In this document: one piece after another, positions 1-4,089 of the stretch
Layout of the letters: each line of letters starts with the position of its first letter
Numbering within the stretch: position 1 is the stretch's first letter
Assembly (NCBI GenBank): GCA_003105225.1
Contig: PQAK01000053.1
Location: forward strand, 1-5,969
Reading direction: 5' to 3'
DNA length: 5,969 bases
DNA from: Deltaproteobacteria bacterium
GTDB taxonomy: Bacteria; Desulfobacterota; Deferrimicrobia; Deferrimicrobiales; Deferrimicrobiaceae
The notes under the pieces: model-generated
Database searches by the model: none
Told to the model about the DNA's origin: nothing
Seen by the model: the letters and a program-made list of their open reading frames with translations, nothing else
Translations under genes and position numbers: made by a program

Positions 1-217
1 CCGCGTCGAACTTGTCCCCCGAGACGATCGTCCCCTCGATGTCGAGCGTGGGAATCTTCTTCATTCCGTCGTTCAGCCGCATCACGATGTCCGCGGCTCC
101 GGGGTCCTTCTCGATGTCGATCTCTTCGTAGGGGATCCCCCGCGCGTCGAGGAACTTCTTGGCCGCCCGGCAGTCCCGGCACCAGGATGCGGTGTAGATG
201 ATGATTCGCTTCGCCAT
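1..217 (-). CDS. Glutaredoxin family protein (C-terminus cut by window edge)
   Basis: Seventy-two codons are visible, from the ATG at 217-215 leftwards to the window edge. The protein opens MAKRIIIYTASWCRDCRAAK, a beta strand followed by a redox-active dithiol, Cys13-Arg-Asp-Cys16, at the start of a helix. Further on come KKIPTLDIEG (residues 53-62), with the cis-proline (Pro56) typical of thioredoxin-fold proteins, and VSGDKFDA. Known family members are about 75-90 residues long, so only the last few residues are missing. The family reduces disulfides or glutathione mixed disulfides in the cytoplasm; the CxDC active site resembles small bacterial glutaredoxin-like proteins of the NrdH/Grx type, and the exact substrate cannot be told. 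A purine-rich GGAGAG lies about 5 bases before the ATG. The gene begins 34 bases after the LOG gene stop on the same strand, so it is probably the last or a late gene of that operon. Confidence 0.88.
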   Translation of the reverse strand, partial: MAKRIIIYTASWCRDCRAAKKFLDARGIPYEEIDIEKDPGAADIVMRLNDGMKKIPTLDIEGTIVSGDKFDA

Positions 218-251
218 GACGCTCTCCGTTTCTCCACGGTTGTCCCGGCCT

Positions 252-950
252 CTAGAGGGTTGGCGGCTCCTCCGGAGGCAGGGCGGCCACCTTGCGCCGC
301 TCGCCCACGGTGCGCACGCGCTCCAGATGGAATTGGATGATATGTTCCGCGGCCTGGTGCGGGTCGTCGGTCAGGAAAAAGAATTCGAGGTCGGACGGCG
401 AGATCGTCCCTTCCGCCACCATCACCTTCTCCATCCAGCGGAGGAGCCCCTCCCAGTATTTCTTCCCCATCATCACCACGGGGAATCTGCGGATCTTCCC
501 GGTCTGCAGCAGGGTCAGGGATTCGAAGAACTCGTCGAGCGTGCCGAACCCCCCCGGCATGATGATATAGCCGGAGGCGTACTTGACGAACATCACCTTG
601 CGGGAGAAGAAGTGCCGGAAGACCAGCGACTTGTCCTGGAACCGGTTCGGTTTCTGCTCCGTGGGGAGGGAGATGTTCAATCCGATGGAAAGCCCCTTGC
701 CGCGCCTGGCGCCGCGGTTGGCGGCCTCCATGATGCCGGGGCCTCCGCCGGAGATGATCGAGTAGCCGCGCCGCGAGAGGAGTTCGGTGATTTTCATCGT
801 GGCCTTGTAGGACCAGTCGTTCCGCCTGGCGCGCGCGCTTCCGAAGACGGACACGGCCGGGCCGACGTTGCGCAGGGATTCGAATCCGTCCACGAACTCG
901 CTCATGATGCGAAAGACGCGCCACGTTTCGGTTCCCGCGAACTCCTCCAC
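252..950 (-). CDS. LOG family / TIGR00730 Rossmann-fold protein (putative nucleotide phosphoribohydrolase)
   Basis: This 232-residue protein carries both signatures of the LOG ('lysine decarboxylase-like') family: GGGPGIMEAANRGA at residues 68-81 and PGGFGTLDE at 132-140. FSRKVMFVKYA (115-125) supplies the conserved Arg-Lys pair. Characterised LOG proteins cleave cytokinin riboside 5'-monophosphates or other nucleoside monophosphates to free base and ribose phosphate. In bacteria without cytokinin signalling the real substrate is often unknown, so 'nucleotide phosphoribohydrolase' is a family-based guess. It is somewhat longer than the roughly 190-residue plant-type LOGs, with an N-terminal helical extension (ETWRVFRIMSEFVDGFE) and a Pro-rich tail. 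The start is GTG at 950-948, with GGGAGG just upstream overlapping the stop of the zinc-ribbon gene. An internal ATG (Met16, 905-903) is possible but would lose the helical extension. It is the middle gene of a tight leftward operon. Confidence 0.9.
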   Translation of the reverse strand: MEEFAGTETWRVFRIMSEFVDGFESLRNVGPAVSVFGSARARRNDWSYKATMKITELLSRRGYSIISGGGPGIMEAANRGARRGKGLSIGLNISLPTEQKPNRFQDKSLVFRHFFSRKVMFVKYASGYIIMPGGFGTLDEFFESLTLLQTGKIRRFPVVMMGKKYWEGLLRWMEKVMVAEGTISPSDLEFFFLTDDPHQAAEHIIQFHLERVRTVGERRKVAALPPEEPPTL

Positions 951-962
951 GATCCCTCCCGC

Positions 963-1127
963 CTACGATTTTTTCGACGTTTTCGCGTAGAAGCCCTCGA
1001 GGAGCTGCGCGACGCTTCTGCTGCCGCACTTCGGGCACTTCCGCTTCCCGCTTTCGTATTCCCGGAAGGTCAAGATTTCCTGGAATTTCCGGCCGCACTT
1101 CCTGCAGATAAACGAATAGGTTGGCAT
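963..1127 (-). CDS. FmdB-type zinc-ribbon small protein
   Basis: This 54-residue protein begins MPTYSFICRKCGRKFQEIL. It has two CxxC knuckles, Cys8-Cys11 and Cys31-Cys34, about 20 residues apart, then a short polar lysine-rich tail (AKTSKKS). The layout (MPxYxFxCxxCG, then a CPxCG knuckle) is that of the FmdB/CxxC_CxxC_SSSS putative regulatory proteins, which bind one zinc. The name comes from a gene near formamidase/amidase in methylotrophs; the molecular role is not established. The frame is open further upstream to an ATG at 1208, but the family start MPTY and the GGAAGGGGG before 1127 select the shorter start. Its stop is 12 bases before the GTG of the LOG gene, so the two are almost certainly co-transcribed. 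It is the first gene of the leftward operon. Confidence 0.85.
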   Translation of the reverse strand: MPTYSFICRKCGRKFQEILTFREYESGKRKCPKCGSRSVAQLLEGFYAKTSKKS

Positions 1128-1268
1128 CGGGATCCCCCTTCCGCGGAATGGGTGAAGGCGCTTGCCGAAGCTCATTCTGTTGATGCCACAAAGCGTGGGG
1201 ATAGGCAAGCGGGATGAATTGGGAGGGCGGTTTCCCGCATCTTAAAAACCATGGCCCTGGGATACGCA
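1128..1268. promoter_or_regulatory. Divergent intergenic region with an 8-bp inverted repeat
   Basis: This gap separates the leftward zinc-ribbon/LOG/glutaredoxin operon from the rightward SDR gene and must hold both promoters. CGCTTGCC at 1159-1166 is the exact reverse complement of GGCAAGCG at 1204-1211, and a small hairpin (CCAC/GTGG, 1186-1198) sits between the arms. A rightward sigma-70-like pair, TTGATG (1180-1185) and TAGGCA (1202-1207) with a 16-base spacer, is weak and overlaps the right arm. No convincing leftward promoter was found by eye. An operator role is inferred from the position of the repeat only. Confidence 0.35.
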
Positions 1269-2291
1269 ATGGATTACAGGGAAGTCCTGGTCACCGGCGG
1301 TACCGGCTTCGTGGGCACCCACGTGTGCCGCGCGCTGATCGCGAGGGGGTATCTTCCCAGGCTCCTCGTGCGCGAGGGATCGGAAGGGAGGATCCCCGCG
1401 GACGTGCGAAGCGCCTGCCGGGTGACCCCGGGCGACGTCACCAACCGGGAATCGGTGGAATACGCGGTCCAGGGGACGATGGCGGTCGTGCACCTGGTGG
1501 GAATCATCCGGGAGATTCCCAAACAGCATGTCACCTTCGAACGCCTTCATGTCATCGCCACCCGCAACGTCGTGGACGCCGCACGGCGGTGGGAGGTCTC
1601 CCGGCTCATCCACATGAGCGCGCTGGGGGCGCTCCCCGGCGGACCCACGGGATACTTCGACACGAAGGGCCGCTCCGAGGAAATCGTACGGCAATCCGGC
1701 ATCCCGTGGACGATCTTCCGCCCTTCCGTCATCTTCGGTCCGGGGGACCAGTTCATCAACGAGCTCGCCGGGATCCTGCGCATCGCACCCGTCGTTCCGG
1801 TGCCGGGGGACGGCACCTTCCGGCTGCAGCCGGTGTTCATCGGGGACGTGGCAAAGGGGTTCACGGACGCGCTTCTCGCGCCGGGCACGGAAGGCAAGGT
1901 GTTCGACGTGGGCGGACCCGAGCGTTTCTCCTACAACGAGCTGCTCGACAAGGTGGCGGCAAGCGTGGGCAGACGCGCGCGCAAGGTACACGTCCCCCTG
2001 TCCCTCCTGCGTCCCGCCGTTTCCAGGCTGCAGCGATTCGGGAGGTTTCCGCTTACCACGGACCAGCTCGAGATGCTCCTGGGGGAAAGCATTTGCGACC
2101 CCGCTCCGTTTTATTCCGCCTTCGGATTTGATCCGCTTTCCCTGTCGGACTACCTCACCGGAGGGCTTGGAACCCTTCCCTCCGCATCCGGACCCACCGC
2201 AAAGAAGGGGGCTTCCGGCTACGGACGTCTCTTGGAAGGGAATTCCGCCGGTTCGAAGGAGCAAGAACCCCCGCTGCGAAAAACCGCATGA
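1269..2291 (+). CDS. Complex I NDUFA9-subunit-type atypical SDR / NAD(P)-dependent epimerase-like protein
   Basis: From the chosen start the protein is 340 residues. MDYREVLVTGGTGFVGTHV gives the first beta strand and the GxxGxxG dinucleotide-binding loop (TGGTGFVG, residues 9-16). AVVHLVGIIRE (72-82), HMSALGA (115-121), a YxxxK pair (Tyr129/Lys133 in GYFDTKG) and FRPSVIFGPGDQF (150-162) follow in the order seen in atypical short-chain dehydrogenases. The HLVGIIRE signature points to the NDUFA9-like group, bacterial relatives of a complex I accessory subunit. A role in respiration, quinone metabolism or sugar/lipid modification cannot be told from this window, and no nuo genes are nearby. ATG 1269 follows a weak GGGA at 1259-1262. 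An in-frame ATG at 1251 would add MALGYA but has no ribosome-binding site. The last 38 or so residues (after DYLTGGLGTLP) form a polar, Gly/Ser/Lys-rich tail not expected in the family. Confidence 0.82.
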   Translation: MDYREVLVTGGTGFVGTHVCRALIARGYLPRLLVREGSEGRIPADVRSACRVTPGDVTNRESVEYAVQGTMAVVHLVGIIREIPKQHVTFERLHVIATRNVVDAARRWEVSRLIHMSALGALPGGPTGYFDTKGRSEEIVRQSGIPWTIFRPSVIFGPGDQFINELAGILRIAPVVPVPGDGTFRLQPVFIGDVAKGFTDALLAPGTEGKVFDVGGPERFSYNELLDKVAASVGRRARKVHVPLSLLRPAVSRLQRFGRFPLTTDQLEMLLGESICDPAPFYSAFGFDPLSLSDYLTGGLGTLPSASGPTAKKGASGYGRLLEGNSAGSKEQEPPLRKTA

Positions 2292-2325
2292 GGTGGCTAC
2301 TCGCGGCATAATTGGGCAATTTTTT
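2284..2325 (+). terminator. Possible intrinsic terminator overlapping the SDR stop codon
   Basis: CCGC (2284-2287) can pair with GCGG (2303-2306) and GAG (2290-2292) with CTC (2300-2302), leaving a 2-base bulge and a 7-base loop. A six-T run follows at 2320-2325, preceded by a small AATTG/CAATT repeat. The hairpin is short, and the T run begins 13 bases after it, so this is a weak candidate. It spans the TGA stop (2289-2291), which is unusual. Confidence 0.35.
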
Positions 2326-2345
2326 CTCCAGCAGCAGAAATAATA

Positions 2346-2359
2346 GGAAAATATTTTCC
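2346..2359. promoter_or_regulatory. 14-bp perfect palindrome, candidate activator site upstream of the sigma-54 promoter
   Basis: GGAAAATATTTTCC is its own reverse complement. Its centre lies about 105 bases before the transcription start predicted from the sigma-54 promoter, the usual distance range for enhancer sites of sigma-54 activators. Binding by any particular protein is inference; the AT-rich core could also simply reflect local composition. Confidence 0.35.
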
Positions 2360-2401
2360 CTGGTTTCCTCTTCCCTTTTCTTGTCTGGATAAAAACATTC
2401 T

Positions 2402-2429
2402 TTGAAACGGGCATTTAAAAATATATAGA
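2402..2429 (+). promoter_or_regulatory. Sigma-70-like promoter candidate before the HAF-repeat gene
   Basis: TTGAAA (2402-2407) and TATAGA (2424-2429) are separated by 16 bases, and both elements are near consensus. It sits immediately upstream of the sigma-54 motif at 2433-2448, in the same direction. If active, it would start transcription around 2436, inside the -24 element. A TATATA at 2422-2427 gives a shorter, poorer spacing. Confidence 0.4.
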
Positions 2430-2432
2430 CGC

Positions 2433-2448
2433 TGGACCGGTACTTGCT
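2433..2448 (+). promoter_or_regulatory. Sigma-54 (-24/-12) promoter for the HAF-repeat gene
   Basis: TGGACCGGTACTTGCT fits the sigma-54 pattern TGGCACG-N4-TTGCW. The -24 GG (2434-2435) and the -12 GC (2446-2447) have the required 12-base periodicity, TTGCT is exact, and five of seven -24 bases match. Predicted transcription starts near 2458, giving a leader of about 30 bases to the ATG at 2488. Sigma-54 promoters are silent without an AAA+ activator, and one is encoded downstream at 4090. PEP-CTERM-type exported proteins are known in some bacteria to be under RpoN control; applying that here is analogy. Confidence 0.6.
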
Positions 2449-2487
2449 ATTACTTCCGGGTGGGAAATAAACCTCGGAAGGGGTCCG

Positions 2488-3669
2488 ATGAAAGCAACCG
2501 GCTTGGGCTTGTTCCTCACGGCTTTTCTCTGGATGGTTCCTGCTCCGGCCGATTGCTCCTTCACCTACACCGATATCCATCCGTCCGGCTGGACCGAGTC
2601 GCACGCCGTGTGCGTCAACGGAACCGGCGGGGTGGTCGGCTACGGAACCGCGGAATCCGGGGAACGGGGATTTTTTTGGAAATCCGGCGCCTTCTCGGAA
2701 ATCCTTCCCCCGGGGGCAAGCTCCGCCCGCGCCACGTGGATCAACAGCCGGGGGGAAGTGTCGGGCACCGCGGTCATCGGGGGCGTGCGCCGCGCGTTCC
2801 TGTATCGCGACGGGGTATACCTGGACCCGACGCCGGGGTGGGTCTTCTCCGAGGCGGCCCATGTCGCCGAGGACGGGGCGGTCGGCGGCACGGGAGAGTT
2901 CGGGGGATACATCTCCCGTAACGGGGTGACGGAGCTTCTGCCGGGTTTTACGAGGGTGGTCGGAGCGAACCTCGCCGGGCAGGTCCTGGGCAGCGCGGAG
3001 AACACCGTACGGCTGTTCCTCCCCGGAGTGGGGTACATACCGATCCATCCTCCGGGTACAACCGCCACGGTGCCGGGGGGTCTGAACGATTCCGGGCTGG
3101 CGGCGGTATCCTCCCGACAGGGGGACTCCGAGGAAGGTTTCGTCTACTCCGGCGGCTTCTACGTCTTCATGACGCCTCCGGGATGGTCGTCCTCCAACGC
3201 GATGGCGATCAACAACAATGCGCAGGTGGTGGGATACGGCCTCTCCCCCGCGGGGCGCCGCAGTTTCCTGCGCTCCGGACCGGCCTACCAGGAGATATCC
3301 TTCCCCGGGTGGAAGGCGACGGAGGCGGTATCGGTGAACGATCCGGGGCAGGTGGCCGGATCGGGGGAAACGGCGACGGGCGAACGGCACGCATTCGTGG
3401 CCTCCCCCGCGGTCTCCAACGGAACCGGAGAGCCCGCGGGGGCCGCCTCCGGCGATGCGGCCGGGGGAGGCGGGTGCTCCATGGCGTCCACGGGGTACGC
3501 CGCGCACCGCCCGACGTCCTGGGCGAACCTGATTGTGCTCTTCCTGCCGCTGCTCTTCCCGCTCTGCCTCCGCTATATGACGTCAAGTCCGGTGCAATCA
3601 CGTCAGTGTTCATTTTTAGGACGAGGTGTGAATTTTTTGAGCAGCGAGGATCAGATCGGCAAGCCGTAA
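2488..3669 (+). CDS. Exported HAF-repeat protein with a C-terminal Gly/Cys-plus-membrane sorting-type signal
   Basis: This 393-residue protein is probably secreted or surface bound. Residues 1-21 are a signal peptide (one Lys, hydrophobic core, APA before Asp22). Residues 34-307 contain about seven degenerate repeats of 35-45 residues built on 'A..IN..G.VVGYG....G.R.FF...G....I..PGW', e.g. AMAINNNAQVVGYGLSPAG (238-256) and AVSVNDPGQVAGSG (280-293). These are HAF-type repeats of extracellular proteins, likely forming beta structure; no enzymatic residues are evident. A Gly/Ala linker leads to GGGGCSM (326-332), then a hydrophobic stretch (about 344-361) ending in Arg362. This is the layout of processed C-terminal anchors such as MYXO-, JDVT- or Synerg-CTERM; which one cannot be decided by eye. 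A further 31 polar residues after Arg362 are unexpected. GGAAGGGG at 2476-2483 precedes the ATG. Its promoter is sigma-54 type. Confidence 0.8.
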   Translation: MKATGLGLFLTAFLWMVPAPADCSFTYTDIHPSGWTESHAVCVNGTGGVVGYGTAESGERGFFWKSGAFSEILPPGASSARATWINSRGEVSGTAVIGGVRRAFLYRDGVYLDPTPGWVFSEAAHVAEDGAVGGTGEFGGYISRNGVTELLPGFTRVVGANLAGQVLGSAENTVRLFLPGVGYIPIHPPGTTATVPGGLNDSGLAAVSSRQGDSEEGFVYSGGFYVFMTPPGWSSSNAMAINNNAQVVGYGLSPAGRRSFLRSGPAYQEISFPGWKATEAVSVNDPGQVAGSGETATGERHAFVASPAVSNGTGEPAGAASGDAAGGGGCSMASTGYAAHRPTSWANLIVLFLPLLFPLCLRYMTSSPVQSRQCSFLGRGVNFLSSEDQIGKP

Positions 3670-3801
3670 ATGACACCGAAGCAGCTCTTCGCTTCCTTAA
3701 ATCCTTTCCTGCGGACCCGAGCAATCTTGGTTTGTATAATCCCGATGTTGGAATCTTGTTTCTAGAACTGTTTTTCCGCGCAGCATTCGGTCGACATCCG
3801 G

Positions 3802-3817
3802 TGGCATGCCGTTTGCT
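3802..3817 (+). promoter_or_regulatory. Strong sigma-54 (-24/-12) promoter motif upstream of the activator gene
   Basis: TGGCATGCCGTTTGCT matches the consensus TGGCACG-N4-TTGCW at 11 of 12 defined positions, with the -24 GG at 3803-3804 and the -12 GC at 3815-3816, exactly 12 bases apart. It points towards the activator gene, with a predicted start near 3827 and therefore a leader of about 260 bases before the GTG at 4090. Autoregulation by a sigma-54 activator, or transcription of an unrecognised small RNA, would both fit. It is the best sigma-54 match found in the window on either strand. Confidence 0.6.
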
Positions 3818-3925
3818 CGTTCTCGAACTCAACGATTCTCCACCCGCGATGCCGTCGTTTTTTTTGTATGTTCCGACACGGTACCGCTTGTTGCGGGGGG
3901 AATCTCGAACTGGTATTCAAAATAA

Positions 3926-3934
3926 TGTTATAAT
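3926..3934 (+). promoter_or_regulatory. Extended -10 sigma-70 promoter candidate for the activator gene
   Basis: TGTTATAAT is a perfect TATAAT with the TGn extension. No good -35 lies 16-18 bases upstream, as is common for extended -10 promoters. Predicted start is near 3941, about 150 bases before the activator start codon. It could give basal expression of the activator. Confidence 0.4.
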
Positions 3935-4077
3935 CCGACTCAATCGATTCCAGCTCAGTCCTGATGGTCACGGCGGAAAATTTTGACTTGACAGGTAAAC
4001 CAAGCGTTCGATCTTGCGCCATGGAAGCAGGACATCCGGTTATTTTGAAATACTCCTGAAGTAAATCGGTCACGGGC

Positions 4078-4083
4078 AGGAGG
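4078..4083 (+). promoter_or_regulatory. Ribosome-binding site that fixes the GTG start of the activator
   Basis: AGGAGG at 4078-4083 lies six bases before the GTG at 4090-4092. The reading frame is closed by a TGA at 4057-4059 and contains no ATG or TTG between that stop and 4090, so the GTG is the natural start. Confidence 0.85.
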
Positions 4084-4089
4084 TGCGGC

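Larger units (their letters stand above)
3670..4089. other. 420-base intergenic stretch without a convincing gene
   Basis: The stretch is AT-richer than its neighbours and no frame on either strand combines a start, a ribosome-binding site and a recognisable protein. It holds a strong sigma-54 motif (3802-3817), an extended -10 promoter (3926-3934), an isolated TATAAT at 3735-3740 with no -35, a run of eight T (3858-3865), and three near-identical 9-mers: TCTAGAACT at 3761-3769 and TCTCGAACT at 3821-3829 and 3903-3911. It could be a long regulatory leader for the activator gene, a small-RNA locus or the remains of a gene; the sequence does not decide between these. Confidence 0.6.

Noticed and set aside
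686..700. TGG-N10-GC sigma-54-like match inside the LOG gene, plus strand
   Set aside because: It lies antisense within a coding region, the -24 element matches only at TGG plus scattered bases, and one or so such hits is expected by chance in 6 kb.
82..1269. Long leftward open frame overlapping the zinc-ribbon, LOG and glutaredoxin genes
   Set aside because: It is Arg/Gly/Pro-rich shadow translation of GC-rich DNA, and the three recognisable families occupy other frames on the same strand.
2316..2330. Leftward TGG-N10-GC sigma-54-like match over the T run after the SDR gene
   Set aside because: It would transcribe antisense into the SDR gene, lacks the CACG part of the -24 box and arises from the T run of the candidate terminator.
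1242..2414. Long leftward open frame antisense to the SDR gene
   Set aside because: The SDR motifs on the plus strand are unambiguous; the antisense product is low-complexity with no recognisable domain.
2548..2556. Possible lipobox at Cys23 of the HAF-repeat protein
   Set aside because: The residues before the Cys are Pro-Ala-Asp, without Leu at -3 and with Asp at -1, which does not fit a lipoprotein signal; APA before Asp22 suits ordinary signal peptidase cleavage.
2155..3507. Long leftward open frame antisense to the HAF-repeat gene
   Set aside because: The plus strand has signal peptide, repeats, ribosome-binding site and promoter; the antisense frame has none of these and is Arg/Gly-rich.
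3858..3865. Run of eight T as a possible intrinsic terminator
   Set aside because: Only a 4-bp stem with a long loop can be drawn just before it, so no stable hairpin supports termination.
3849..3986. Small plus-strand ORF (45 codons, MPSFFLYVPTRYRLL...) downstream of the sigma-54 motif
   Set aside because: No Shine-Dalgarno sequence precedes the ATG and the peptide is unlike any family known to me; not strong enough to call.
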